Shown: positions 1 through 8,710, numbered from the stretch's first letter. The stretch is 64,000 bases of DNA from Vogesella sp. XCS3 (GCF_020616155.1 NZ_CP085530.1:2199501-2263500); one strand, 5' to 3'. Translations and numbers: made by a program. The notes: generated by a model not told the origin, from the letters alone.

Positions 1-1008
1 AGCCGGCGACACATTATAGCTACCCTGGTAAGTCACCCGACGGACGGTCTTGCTGCCATCCAGCGGCTGGATATAAATCTGCGGGCCGCCGCTGCGGTCG
101 GATACAAACGCAATCTGGCGGCCATCCGGGCTGAACACCGGCTCGGTATCGATAGCGTCGCTGTAAGAAAAGCGGCTCAGCCCGGTGCCGTCGGCATTGA
201 TGATGTACACCTGCGAGTTACCACTTAGTGTCAGTACGATCGCCAGCTTGCGGCCGTCCGGGCTCCAGGTCGGTGCCGAGTTGCTGCCCTTGAAGTTGGC
301 CAGCAGGCGGCGCTGGCCGGTGGCCAGGTCTTGCACGTAAATGACGGGTTTCTTGTTTTCGAACGAGACATAAGCCAGGCGGCTGCCATCCGGGCTCCAG
401 GCCGGTGAGATGATGGGCTCGGCCGAGCGCAGCACGGTCTGGGCGCGGCGGCCATCCACGTCGGCCACTTGCAGGCGCGACTCTTTGCCCTTCTGCACCA
501 CAAAAGCAATGCGGCTGGCAAACAGGCTTTTGCTGCCCAGCAGCGCCTCGTAAACCATGTCGGCGATACGGTGCGCGACATCGCGCAGCTGCGAGCTGTG
601 AACATCAAACTCGGCGGCCAGCTTCTGCTCGCGCGGGTTGACGGTTTCGGCCCAGAAAGTCAGGCGCAGCAGGCCACCATCGAGCTTGCTGACTTTACCG
701 TACAACACGGCACGGCTGCCGTTCTGCTGCCATGGCGCAGGGTCGAAAGCCTGTGGCGAGGCCGGCAGCACGGTGCCACCAGGCGGCTCCAGCAAGCCGA
801 ACAAGCCGGTCATGGCCAGATCGCTTTTGACGGTTTGTGTTACCGCCTCGGGCAGCCATTCTTCATTTTGCATGGGCAGAATGGTAAGCGGGTAACGGCT
901 GCTGCCGCCGCCCACGATATCCACGGTCAGGTCGGCACGCGCCAGCGGTGCGGCCAACATCATGGCCAGCAGCAATACGCGCCAGCAGTAAGCAATGAGT
1001 CGGTGCAA
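1..1008 (-). CDS. tolB: TolB, Tol-Pal periplasmic beta-propeller protein (3' end beyond window)
   Basis: The first 336 codons are present; the family is about 430 residues, so the C-terminus lies outside the window. A signal peptide (LLLAMMLAAPLARA) is followed by the TolB N-terminal domain and repeated propeller motifs of the SPDGSRLAY, SPDGRKLAI and SPDGRQIAF type. TolB binds Pal, OmpA and Lpp-like proteins in the periplasm and helps outer-membrane constriction. The start is not the ATG at 1013, which overlaps the tolA stop but is out of frame and closes quickly. The in-frame start is TTG at 1008, with AAGGAG seven bases upstream. It is the last visible gene of the tolR-tolA-tolB operon. 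Confidence 0.93.
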   Translation of the reverse strand, partial: MHRLIAYCWRVLLLAMMLAAPLARADLTVDIVGGGSSRYPLTILPMQNEEWLPEAVTQTVKSDLAMTGLFGLLEPPGGTVLPASPQAFDPAPWQQNGSRAVLYGKVSKLDGGLLRLTFWAETVNPREQKLAAEFDVHSSQLRDVAHRIADMVYEALLGSKSLFASRIAFVVQKGKESRLQVADVDGRRAQTVLRSAEPIISPAWSPDGSRLAYVSFENKKPVIYVQDLATGQRRLLANFKGSNSAPTWSPDGRKLAIVLTLSGNSQVYIINADGTGLSRFSYSDAIDTEPVFSPDGRQIAFVSDRSGGPQIYIQPLDGSKTVRRVTYQGSYNVSPA

Positions 1009-1012
1009 GGCA

Positions 1013-1873
1013 TTACTCCTTGGGGCGGAAATTAAGGGTGATACGGCGATAGTCGGCAAAGTCGGCACCTTTGGGTAACGGCGGGAAGCGCCGCACTTCG
1101 GCCAGTGCCGCCAATACCGCCTGGTCCCACGCCGCCGAGCCGCTACTGCGCAGGATACGCGTGCTGCGAATTTCCAGTGTCGGCAAGATGATGACCTCCA
1201 CCGATGCCTCCGGGTTACCCTTGATACCGTCGGGTATCACGATATATGGGCGCACACGGTTCTTGATCGCCTCGCCGTACTGCTGTTTCTGGTCTGGCTG
1301 GCCGTTGGCCGCACCGGTTTTGGCGCCGGTTTTGGCCCCAGCCTGGTTTACCTTGCCCTGCCCGGGGCCGGGTGGCAAGGCATCCAGCTCGGCCAGCAGG
1401 TCGTCTGTTTTCACCGCCGCCGGTTTGGGGTTGGCCGCAGGTTTGGCTGCCGCTTTGGCAGCCACCGTGGTAACGGGTTTCACTGGCGGTGTGGGTTCCG
1501 GTTTGATCAGCTCCGGCTTGGTCTTAGCGACCGGCGGTGCTTTCTCGGCCGGTTTGCTTTCCGGCTGCGGCAGTTTCCTGGCGGGTTTGCCAGCCAGGAC
1601 TTTGACATCGGCAGCCGGGTTCTCCTGCACCGGGGCAGGTGGCGGAGGCGGTGCCTTCGCGGCCACTGTCGGTGCCGGGGTTGGTGAGGGGGCTGGCGTA
1701 GCTACCGGTGCCGCTACCTGGCCGGCATTACCGGCCCATAGCTCTAGCGCCAGCGGTGGCGGCGTCTTGATCTGCTCTGGCGCGGCAGATAGCCACAGGC
1801 ATAGCAGGACAGCCACGTGCAAGAGGGCGGACAGCAACCATGAAGCCGCACCAGGTTGGCGGGAGGCAATCAT
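1013..1873 (-). CDS. tolA: TolA, inner-membrane energy-coupling protein of the Tol-Pal system
   Basis: This 286-residue protein has one N-terminal membrane helix (about residues 12-30). A long low-complexity Pro/Ala/Lys linker follows (about 35-190), then a compact C-terminal TolA/TonB-type domain containing SVEVIILPTLEIRSTRILRS and AAWDQAVLAALAEVRRFPPLP. TolA spans the periplasm and links the TolQR motor to TolB-Pal. Its start ATG overlaps the tolR stop codon (ATGA), which implies translational coupling. A generic TonB is the main alternative, but the tolR and tolB neighbours settle the call. Confidence 0.9.
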   Translation of the reverse strand: MIASRQPGAASWLLSALLHVAVLLCLWLSAAPEQIKTPPPLALELWAGNAGQVAAPVATPAPSPTPAPTVAAKAPPPPPAPVQENPAADVKVLAGKPARKLPQPESKPAEKAPPVAKTKPELIKPEPTPPVKPVTTVAAKAAAKPAANPKPAAVKTDDLLAELDALPPGPGQGKVNQAGAKTGAKTGAANGQPDQKQQYGEAIKNRVRPYIVIPDGIKGNPEASVEVIILPTLEIRSTRILRSSGSAAWDQAVLAALAEVRRFPPLPKGADFADYRRITLNFRPKE

Positions 1874-2280
1874 CAGCTACCCTGCTGGCGTACCGTGAGC
1901 GCGACACGCTGGATACCGGCAGCGTGCAGCTTGTCGGCCACCTTGACCACTTCGCTGTACTTCAGGTCCTGGTGCGCAGTCACCACCACCGGGCGGCCAT
2001 CCTTCAGGCGCGCCTGCACCATGGCGATGAGCTCGTCCAGGTTGGCCGCAGGGTCACGCTTGCCGCCTTCACCGACAAAATAGGCGCCGCTGGCTTCAAT
2101 GCTGATTTCCAGTGGCGTGGTCTCTACCTGGGCGGCACGGCTAACGCTGGGGACATCGATCACACCCGGGGTGAACATGGGGGCGGTCACCATAAAGATC
2201 ACCAGCAGTACCAGCATCACGTCGATGTAGGGCACCACATTCATCTGGTTCATCATGCGGCGCGGGCGGCGTTGCAACAT
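1873..2280 (-). CDS. tolR: TolR, ExbD/TolR-family proton-channel subunit
   Basis: This 135-residue ExbD/TolR protein has the family signature NVVPYIDVMLVLLVIFMVTAP. That helix carries the conserved Asp used for proton translocation, and a periplasmic domain ending in a short alpha/beta fold follows. I chose the ATG at 2280 because AGGA lies seven bases upstream; an ATG at 2304 would add eight residues but has no visible ribosome site. It is first in a tolR-tolA-tolB operon. Unusually, no tolQ gene precedes it: only about 100 bases separate it from an unrelated methyltransferase gene. Confidence 0.9.
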   Translation of the reverse strand: MLQRRPRRMMNQMNVVPYIDVMLVLLVIFMVTAPMFTPGVIDVPSVSRAAQVETTPLEISIEASGAYFVGEGGKRDPAANLDELIAMVQARLKDGRPVVVTAHQDLKYSEVVKVADKLHAAGIQRVALTVRQQGS

Positions 2281-2385
2281 GGGCTTATCCTGTTTCAATA
2301 ACATGCCGATGTTAACACCGGCGGCGGACTAAAAGGCGTGATTGACAGACCAGCCCGGAAACAGCGGGTTCCTGGCCACTGCCGT

Positions 2386-3051
2386 TTACAAACGGCGCAG
2401 CAGCGTCATGCCGTCACCCATGGGCAGGATGCACAGGCTGACACGCGGGTCGGTCAGCAGCCTGGCGTTGAATTCGTGCATGACATGCACGCTGCGCGGA
2501 TGATCGGGCTGCGGTGCCACTACCCGGCCATTGAGCAGGATGTTATCGATGGCAATAATCCCACCCGGGCGCACCAGCTGCAGACAGGTTTCGTAATAGG
2601 CCGGGTAATTCTGTTTGTCGGCATCGATGAACGCCAGATCAAAGCTGCCCGCCCCACCCTGTTCCAGCAGCATGGCCAGCGTTTGTACCGCTGGTTGCAC
2701 ATACAAGTCGATGCGATCGGCCACGCCGGCTTGCTGCCAGTAATCCCGCGCGATGGTGGTGAACTCCACGCTCATGTCGCAGCACACGGTACTGCCCTGC
2801 TCGCCCATGGCCAGGGCAACGGTCAAGGCGCTATAGCCGGTAAAGGTGCCGATTTCCAGATAGCGGCGCGCGCCGGTGAGGCCAACCAGCCAGCGCAGGA
2901 ATTGGCCCTGCTCTGGGGCAATCTGCATTTTGGCCATGCGGTGGCCGGCGGTAAATTCGCGCAGGGCGCGCTGCACCGGGTGCTCGGTAACACCGATCTG
3001 CAGCAGGTAGCTCGCGACATCGTCGCTCATGGTCATGGTTTGTCTGGTCAT
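2386..3051 (-). CDS. SAM-dependent O-methyltransferase, CCoAOMT-like (Methyltransf_3)
   Basis: This 221-residue class I methyltransferase has the SAM-binding motif RRYLEIGTFTGYSALTVALA near residue 65 and FDLAFIDADKQNY (metal/substrate motif) near 140. LVRPGGIIAIDNILLNGRV follows. The length and motifs match the caffeoyl-CoA O-methyltransferase-like family found in many bacteria; the substrate cannot be told. The ATG at 3051 was preferred over an upstream TTG at 3063, although the ribosome site is weak for both. A terminator hairpin ends only about ten bases before the start codon, so expression may depend on a leader switch. Confidence 0.85.
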   Translation of the reverse strand: MTRQTMTMSDDVASYLLQIGVTEHPVQRALREFTAGHRMAKMQIAPEQGQFLRWLVGLTGARRYLEIGTFTGYSALTVALAMGEQGSTVCCDMSVEFTTIARDYWQQAGVADRIDLYVQPAVQTLAMLLEQGGAGSFDLAFIDADKQNYPAYYETCLQLVRPGGIIAIDNILLNGRVVAPQPDHPRSVHVMHEFNARLLTDPRVSLCILPMGDGMTLLRRL

Positions 3052-3061
3052 GCTGATGCTC

Positions 3062-3087
3062 AAAAAACAAACGCCCTTGCGGGCGTT
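3062..3087 (-). terminator. Intrinsic terminator just upstream of the O-methyltransferase start
   Basis: On the minus strand the stem AACGCCC / GGGCGTT (loop GCAA) is followed by TGTTTTTT. The run ends about ten bases before the ATG at 3051. It either ends transcription from the DUF3460 gene or is the expression platform of a leader controlling the methyltransferase. Confidence 0.75.
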
Positions 3088-3250
3088 GGGGCAGCTGACA
3101 AAGCTGCCCGTCTGGTTTTACCAGGCCAGCTAGCACCAGAATGCATCTGTTTGCATTCCCGACGCAGGCAGCAAGGTTGTTTACAAGACAAACCCTGCAT
3201 GCGGGGCAAGCAGGGTTCTCATCCAGGCAGCGTGCCCGGCGGGCGCTATT
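3088..3250 (-). ncRNA. Structured leader or small RNA, unknown family
   Basis: Between the DUF3460 stop and the terminator, the minus strand can form three perfect hairpins. They are 3210-3217 with 3191-3198 (AACCCTGC/GCAGGGTT), 3152-3158 with 3139-3145 (GAATGCA/TGCATTC), and 3102-3109 with 3089-3096 (GGGCAGCT/AGCTGCCC). The segment 3223-3231 can instead pair with 3103-3115, enclosing the first two hairpins and competing with the third. That mutually exclusive pairing beside a terminator is typical of riboswitch or attenuator leaders. I could not match it to a known class. Confidence 0.4.
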
Positions 3251-3282
3251 TTATGGTGCTGCCCGGCACACCGGCCAGCGGC

Positions 3283-3462
3283 TTACTCTGGCTGGTAAAC
3301 GTAAGGCTTCTGCGGTACGCGGGATGCTTTCCAGCGGCGCAGATCGTCCAGGTCCAGCGTACGCTCCCACCAGGTCAGGCGCAGCTCGCGGCGCTCGGTA
3401 TCGACTTGCGGGTTCTTTTCCAGAAAGCCGTTCATGAAGGCAGTAAATTCGGATTGATACAT
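3283..3462 (-). CDS. DUF3460 family protein
   Basis: This small 59-residue protein (MYQSEFTAFMNGFLEKNP near the start, ASRVPQKPYVYQPE at the end) has the size and ends of the DUF3460 family. As I recall, that family is found mainly in betaproteobacteria and has no known function. The ATG at 3462 has GGGGA at a normal distance. There is no signal peptide or membrane segment, and the protein is rich in charged residues and tryptophan. Confidence 0.8.
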   Translation of the reverse strand: MYQSEFTAFMNGFLEKNPQVDTERRELRLTWWERTLDLDDLRRWKASRVPQKPYVYQPE

Positions 3463-3518
3463 GTGCGTTCCCCGGTTGGCGATGGCGGCAATTGTACTGC
3501 AAAACCGGCAGCCCGGCA

Positions 3519-4823
3519 TCAGCGTCCGGGCGTAAGGTGCTGCGCTGTATGATAAAGCGGCGTAATCGATGCACCGACCAAGGCACGCTCGAGCTCCGCC
3601 ACGCCCTTCTCCATCTCGAAGCAGTGCCACAGCATACCGGCCTCATCGGGCCGCCCGCCCATTGCACCGGTCAGCCAGTACGATAAGCGCTGGCCATTGG
3701 TGGCCATGCCTGCCTCATCCTGCAACAGCACCAGCAATATATGGCCCTGACGCAAGCGCACCACGGTCAACCCGTCAAATGGTGCTTTGGCCAGCTGGTT
3801 TTCGAGCTGGAGCATGGCATTGGCCAAATGGAAACTACGACGGCGCACGCCTTGGCCATGCACCCACCAGACACGCATCACACTGCCTGGCGGCAAGGTT
3901 TGCAACTGGCGCTCCAGCGTAGCCAAGGCTCGCTGCGAGGACACAGGCGCCTGCTGCGTAGCCTGCTCCAGCCACTGCGCCTGCAGACGGCGTGCCTGCC
4001 GGGTTTGCCGCAACAAAGCACGGCTTTGCCGCCACGACTGCCAGCCCAACAGCCAGAGCAGCAACATGAAAGCCAGCAACACCATGCTGCGCCACGACAG
4101 CTGTGCCAAAGGCTGCCAGGCACGCCACAGGGTAAGATTCAACTCAACAGCACCACTACGCAGTGCTTGCTGGCTAAGCAGCTTACCCGCCCCGCTTGCT
4201 GCGGGCGGTGCCGCCGGATCGACTGACAACACGGCCTGCACGCCATCGCGGCCACTATCGGGTAGCAAGGCTTGTGGTTGCAGCCAGATAGCCAACGCCA
4301 TCCCTTGTTGACCGGGCAAAATCAGCAATAGCTGCTCTGGCGAACGGCGCTGCCAGAGCAGCACCTGCGCCTGGCCACGCTTCAAGCCAGGCAAGGCCGG
4401 CACAAGCAGCGGCAATCTGGCCAGATCTTGCGTGGGCAGCAGAACACCACCCAGCTGGAAAGGGACAAAAGCCTGCACTTCCAGCAGCTTGCCCTGGGCA
4501 GGGTTGGCCGCCAGAAAGGCCACCATGCCCAGCTGGGGATAATGCCGGCGCAAACCGGCCAGGTAAGGCGCGAATTGCTCACTGCCCTCATTCCGGGTCA
4601 GCGCCAAGCTGCGCAATAACTGCCGAGCCTCTTGTTGCATGGCATCCAGCTGCGTGCGCAGCTGCCCAAGCTGCTGCTCTGCCTGCTCGTCCAGCACTTG
4701 CTGCGCTGCATGACGCTCGCCGGTTTCCAGCCATACCCAGCCAATGGCACCAAACAGCAGCCAGCAAGAAAACAGCCCCATAAACAACAGGGGCTGTATA
4801 GCGCGGCGCCAGGCATGGCTCAC
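3519..4823 (-). CDS. Membrane protein with periplasmic domain, sensor-like, function unknown
   Basis: This 434-residue protein has a membrane helix near residues 12-31. A periplasmic region of about 200 residues begins with a coiled coil (VLDEQAEQQLGQLRTQLDAMQQEARQ in two stretches). A second membrane helix lies near 245-265, and a Gln/Arg-rich coiled linker leads to a cytoplasmic domain of about 150 residues. The layout is that of a sensor with an extracytoplasmic dCache/CHASE-like domain. The cytoplasmic part has no GGDEF, EAL, kinase or HAMP signature that I can see; it could be a degenerate cyclase-like fold. It overlaps the upstream receiver-TPR gene by four bases (ATGA), so the two are translationally coupled and probably act together. 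Confidence 0.6.
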   Translation of the reverse strand: MSHAWRRAIQPLLFMGLFSCWLLFGAIGWVWLETGERHAAQQVLDEQAEQQLGQLRTQLDAMQQEARQLLRSLALTRNEGSEQFAPYLAGLRRHYPQLGMVAFLAANPAQGKLLEVQAFVPFQLGGVLLPTQDLARLPLLVPALPGLKRGQAQVLLWQRRSPEQLLLILPGQQGMALAIWLQPQALLPDSGRDGVQAVLSVDPAAPPAASGAGKLLSQQALRSGAVELNLTLWRAWQPLAQLSWRSMVLLAFMLLLWLLGWQSWRQSRALLRQTRQARRLQAQWLEQATQQAPVSSQRALATLERQLQTLPPGSVMRVWWVHGQGVRRRSFHLANAMLQLENQLAKAPFDGLTVVRLRQGHILLVLLQDEAGMATNGQRLSYWLTGAMGGRPDEAGMLWHCFEMEKGVAELERALVGASITPLYHTAQHLTPGR

Positions 4824-6526
4824 AGCAGGAATTCCCGCTTCTGATGCTGGTCAATCAAACTACGCCACGCCTGTAATAGTTTCTGGAATTTGTTGTTGGT
4901 CGGTGCCATTTCCCGCACGCGTTGCAGCAGTTCGTGCGCATGCTTGATATTGCTCTCGTGCCAGCCCTGGCGGTGGCACTGCGCAATGATGGCGTTAACC
5001 AGGTTGAGCATCAGCTGCACGTTCTCCGGCATTTCCTGCAATGCCTTCTGGAACAGCGCGATCGCCTTGTCGTGATCACCGGATTGCGCCTCGCGCACCG
5101 CCTGGTTGTTCAGGTCCACAATACCCTGCACATTGCTGGCGATCAGCTCGCGGCCAGCATCGCCGCGGCCAACCTGGTCAAACATGGTAGAGAGCTTTTG
5201 CAGCAGCTCTTCGTTATCGTGGTTGTTGCGCACCAAGCCACTGGCGACCTTGTCGCCCATATCATGCTGCCCCTGGCCATAGCAGGCGCGGGCGAACTCC
5301 AGGCGGTCGCTGTCTTTCAGTTTGGTGAGCTGCGGCATGCGCTCTTCGGCCGAACGCAGCAGTTTTTCTGCGGCCGCCTTGTTCCCGCTATGGCTCTGGA
5401 TGGTGCTATCTACCACGTCTGCCATCCACTCGCCTTCCGGGTTGTGCTTGTAGTCCCGGCGCAGCGAAGCCAGCGTTTTGGCGGCCTCGGTTTTTTCGCT
5501 ATTGGCCAGCTGTGTGCGCGCTAGCGTAGCGTAGTGTGCCGGGCTGCGGTGCCAGCTGGCTTTGGACAGCTCCAGCGTGGTGGTGTAAGCCTTCTTGGCC
5601 TGCTCCATATCGCCATTTTCCTCGGCCACCTGGCCTAATGCCTGGTGGCGGCGAATGGTGGCCGGCGACAGCTCGGTAGCGCGTTTGAGGGTTTGCTGCG
5701 CCTTGTCCAGGTCATGGTTGTCCTGGTACAGCTTGGCCAGCCAGTCGTAAGCCTCCATCACACGATCGTTTTCCACAATCACCTGCTGGAACAGCGCAAT
5801 GGCTGGCTCGACCTTTTTGAGACCGGCCATGGATTTGGCCATGCCCACCTTGGCCCACGGGATTTCCTTGATCTTCAGCACCTGTTGGTACAGGTTGTGC
5901 GCCGAGTCGTAATCGCCGATTTTCATGCTCAGGCTGCCCTTGAGCTTCATGAAGTCCAGGCTGAATTCGTTGCGTTCGCTGATTTTCTTGCCGCACGCCT
6001 CAATGGCGGCCATGTAGTCATGGCTCATCAAGGCCTCGTCCACCACCTTGAACGCGTCGCGGCGGCGCATCGCCACTTCCAGCCGCTTGGCCAGCTCTTC
6101 GCCGGTAAACGGCTTCAGCAGATAGCCGTCTGGCGCCAGCTCGGCTGCGGACAGCACCTTGGCGGCGCGGCGCTCGCCGCTGACAATCATGAACACACAA
6201 GACTGCTTGAGCAGGTTGCGCTCCTTGGCCTCTTCGTACAGATACAGGCCATCGCTGCCGCCACCCAGGTCGTAATCGCACAGCACCACGTCAAAGTCGT
6301 AACGCATCAGCTTTACCAGCGCATCGCTGGCTTTACCGGCGTATTCCACTTTCTCGGCGCCGAAGGACTGCAGCGTCATGGACATGGCGCGCTGCATTTC
6401 CGGCACGCAATCCACCACCAGAAACTGCTTTTTGGCAAACGGGTTGGAGTAGTCCCGTCGGCCCGTGGCTTCCTTGGCACTGGTAATGGCGTTAAAGGTA
6501 GTCGATTGATTGGACAGCGAACTCAT
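4820..6526 (-). CDS. Response regulator: CheY-like receiver plus TPR repeats
   Basis: This 568-residue protein starts with a CheY-type receiver (about residues 33-150). Acidic D39 (FLVVDC), phospho-acceptor D84 (VVLCDYDLGGG) and the K of LLKPFTGEEL are present. About 400 residues of tetratricopeptide-type helix pairs follow (for example DYDSAHNLYQQVLKIKEIPWAK, split over two helices, and DKAIALFQKALQEMPENVQL). There is no DNA-binding or enzymatic output domain, so output is probably protein-protein contact through the TPRs. It lies 30 bases after uvrD on the same strand and is coupled to the membrane protein downstream. The partner kinase is not in the window. Confidence 0.82.
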   Translation of the reverse strand: MSSLSNQSTTFNAITSAKEATGRRDYSNPFAKKQFLVVDCVPEMQRAMSMTLQSFGAEKVEYAGKASDALVKLMRYDFDVVLCDYDLGGGSDGLYLYEEAKERNLLKQSCVFMIVSGERRAAKVLSAAELAPDGYLLKPFTGEELAKRLEVAMRRRDAFKVVDEALMSHDYMAAIEACGKKISERNEFSLDFMKLKGSLSMKIGDYDSAHNLYQQVLKIKEIPWAKVGMAKSMAGLKKVEPAIALFQQVIVENDRVMEAYDWLAKLYQDNHDLDKAQQTLKRATELSPATIRRHQALGQVAEENGDMEQAKKAYTTTLELSKASWHRSPAHYATLARTQLANSEKTEAAKTLASLRRDYKHNPEGEWMADVVDSTIQSHSGNKAAAEKLLRSAEERMPQLTKLKDSDRLEFARACYGQGQHDMGDKVASGLVRNNHDNEELLQKLSTMFDQVGRGDAGRELIASNVQGIVDLNNQAVREAQSGDHDKAIALFQKALQEMPENVQLMLNLVNAIIAQCHRQGWHESNIKHAHELLQRVREMAPTNNKFQKLLQAWRSLIDQHQKREFLL

Positions 6527-6556
6527 GTATTGCCCCGCTTTTGTTATGTTGGTGGC

Positions 6557-8710
6557 TTATAGAGACGTCAGTTTGTCAGCAGCGTAACGCAAATCCAGCC
6601 ACTTGATGCCATGCTCGGCAAAATTGATCTGCAAGCGCACATCCTCACCCGCGCCTTCGGCATTAATCACCACCCCGGCACCAAACTTGGTATGGCTCAG
6701 CGACTGCCCGACACGCCAGCCGCCCTGCCGGGCTGCCGCTTTTTGCTGCACAAAGGCCGGCTCTGCCCAGCTGCTGCGACTGGCAACAGGCGCAGCTTTC
6801 ACCGTAGCAGATAAAACCTGTAACAGCTCGGCCGGAATCTCATCTACAAAGCGCGAGCGTATCGGGTAACGGCTCTGCCCGTGCAGCATGCGGCTTTGCG
6901 CATTGGTGAGGTAGAGCCGCTGTCTGGCCCGGGTGATGGCCACGTACATCAGGCGGCGTTCTTCTTCCAGGCCTTTTGGATCATTGAAACTGTTTTCGTG
7001 CGGGAACAGCCCTTCTTCCAGACCACCCACAAATACGGCATTGAACTCCAGCCCTTTGGCCGCGTGCACGGTCATCAGCTGCAAGGCGTCTTCACCGGCA
7101 TCGGCCTGATGGTCGCCCGCTTCCAGGCTGGCCTGGGTCAGGAACTCTACCACGGCCAGCTGCGGCTCTTGCGGCATGAAGCCGGTGGCGGCGTTGATCA
7201 GCTCGTCCAGGTTAGCCAGGCGCTCTTCGCCGTCTTTCTTGTCGGCCTCGTACATGGCACGCAGACCGGAGTCGTCGATGACCAGGCTCACTTGCTCGGC
7301 CAGGTTCAAGGGTTCGCAGCGCTGGCGCAGTTTTTCCACCAGCAGTACAAACTCGGCCAGCTTGCCGGCGGTACGCCCGCCACCTGCCCCGCACGCAGCC
7401 TGCCACAGGCTGACACCCTGCTCGCGGCTGGCGGTTTGCAGGTTTTCCAACGTGCGGGCACCAATGCCGCGCGCTGGCACGTTGATCACGCGCAGCAGCG
7501 CATTGTCGTCGTCCGGGTTGATGGCCAAACGCAGGTAGGCTAGCGCGTGCTTGATTTCCTGGCGCTCGAAAAAGCGCAGGCCGCCGTAAATACGATAAGC
7601 CACGCCAGCCTGTACCAGCACATGCTCCAGAATGCGCGACTGGGCGTTACTGCGGTACAGCACCGCCATATCGGACAAATCCCAGCCATCGCGCTTGAGC
7701 GCTTTGACTTCGTCCACGATGAATTGCGCTTCTTCGCCATCGGAATAGGCATCGAACAGGCGGATCTTGTCGCCAGGGCCGGCAGCGGTCCACAGCTGCT
7801 TGCCCAGGCGGCCGTCGTTGCGCTCGATCAGCGCGTTGGCCGCATCCAGAATGGTGCCGGCCGAGCGGTAGTTCTGCTCCAGCCGCACCGGGGCCGCTAC
7901 ACCGTAGTCGGCCAGCAGCGCGCGCATATTGCCTACTTCGGCGCCGCGGAAGGCGTAGATGGACTGGTCGTCATCCCCCACGGCAAACAGGGCGTTATCG
8001 GGGCCGGCCAGCAGCTTGAGCCAGGCGTACTGCAGGCGGTTGGTATCCTGGAATTCGTCCACCAGCAAAAAGCGGAAACGCGCGCGATAGTGCTCGCACA
8101 AGGCGGCATTGCGCGACAACAGCTCGTAACTGCGCAGCAGCAGCTCGGCAAAATCCACCACACCTTCGCGGTTGCACTGCGCGTCGTAGGCGGCGTACAG
8201 CTCGATCAGCTTTTTGGTATACGGGTCGTGGGCGCTCAGCTCGCCGGCACGCACGCCGGCTTCTTTCTGGCCGTTGATGAACTGCTGCACCTGCTTGGGC
8301 GGGAATTTTTCATCCGAAATATCCAGGCTTTTGAGCAGGCGCTTGATGGCGCTCTGCTGCTCGCCGCTATCCAGTATCTGGAAGGTCTGCGGCAGGCCGG
8401 TATCGCGGTAGTGCATGCGCAACAGGCGGTTGCACAGGCCGTGGAAGGTGCCGATCCACATGGTTTTCACGTTTACCGGCATCATGGCGGCCAAGCGTGT
8501 CTGCATTTCGCGCGCGGCTTTATTAGTAAACGTTACAGCCAGAATGCTGGCCGGGTTGGCCTGGCCGGTTTGCAGTAGCCAGGCAATGCGCGTGGTGAGC
8601 ACCCGCGTTTTGCCACTGCCGGCGCCAGCCAGCACCAGGGCACTCTTGGCAGGCCAGGTTACGGCGGAAAGTTGTTCGGCGTTCAGGCCGGCGAGCAGGT
8701 CATTATTCAT
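6557..8710 (-). CDS. uvrD: DNA helicase II, UvrD/PcrA-type superfamily 1 helicase
   Basis: This 717-residue 3'-5' helicase works in nucleotide excision repair, mismatch repair and fork rescue. All SF1A motifs are visible in order: Walker A AGAGSGKTRVLTTRIAWLL, FTNKAAREMQ, Walker B LLVDEFQDTN, GDDDQSIYAFRGA, QNYRS, LMTVHAAKGLEFNAVFVGG and LMYVAITRARQRL. A basic C-terminal tail with KFGAGVVINAEG resembles the Tudor-like RNA-polymerase-binding domain of UvrD/PcrA. The ATG at 8710 gives the usual N-terminus (LLAGLNAEQLSAV). Confidence 0.95.
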   Translation of the reverse strand: MNNDLLAGLNAEQLSAVTWPAKSALVLAGAGSGKTRVLTTRIAWLLQTGQANPASILAVTFTNKAAREMQTRLAAMMPVNVKTMWIGTFHGLCNRLLRMHYRDTGLPQTFQILDSGEQQSAIKRLLKSLDISDEKFPPKQVQQFINGQKEAGVRAGELSAHDPYTKKLIELYAAYDAQCNREGVVDFAELLLRSYELLSRNAALCEHYRARFRFLLVDEFQDTNRLQYAWLKLLAGPDNALFAVGDDDQSIYAFRGAEVGNMRALLADYGVAAPVRLEQNYRSAGTILDAANALIERNDGRLGKQLWTAAGPGDKIRLFDAYSDGEEAQFIVDEVKALKRDGWDLSDMAVLYRSNAQSRILEHVLVQAGVAYRIYGGLRFFERQEIKHALAYLRLAINPDDDNALLRVINVPARGIGARTLENLQTASREQGVSLWQAACGAGGGRTAGKLAEFVLLVEKLRQRCEPLNLAEQVSLVIDDSGLRAMYEADKKDGEERLANLDELINAATGFMPQEPQLAVVEFLTQASLEAGDHQADAGEDALQLMTVHAAKGLEFNAVFVGGLEEGLFPHENSFNDPKGLEEERRLMYVAITRARQRLYLTNAQSRMLHGQSRYPIRSRFVDEIPAELLQVLSATVKAAPVASRSSWAEPAFVQQKAAARQGGWRVGQSLSHTKFGAGVVINAEGAGEDVRLQINFAEHGIKWLDLRYAADKLTSL

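Noticed and set aside
1006..1013. ATG at 1013 as the tolB start, overlapping the tolA stop
   Set aside because: It is out of frame with TolB and meets a stop after 17 codons; TTG at 1008 is in frame with a good ribosome site.
3062..3250. 6S RNA, SRP RNA or tmRNA in the DUF3460-methyltransferase gap
   Set aside because: The fold encloses two hairpins rather than one long arm, the SRP apical motif and a tmRNA tag or tRNA-like end are missing, and a 6S-sized RNA would overlap DUF3460.
3519..4823. Degenerate GGDEF diguanylate cyclase
   Set aside because: The C-terminal domain has a faint cyclase-like feel but no GGDEF motif or I-site could be found, so no enzyme name is given.
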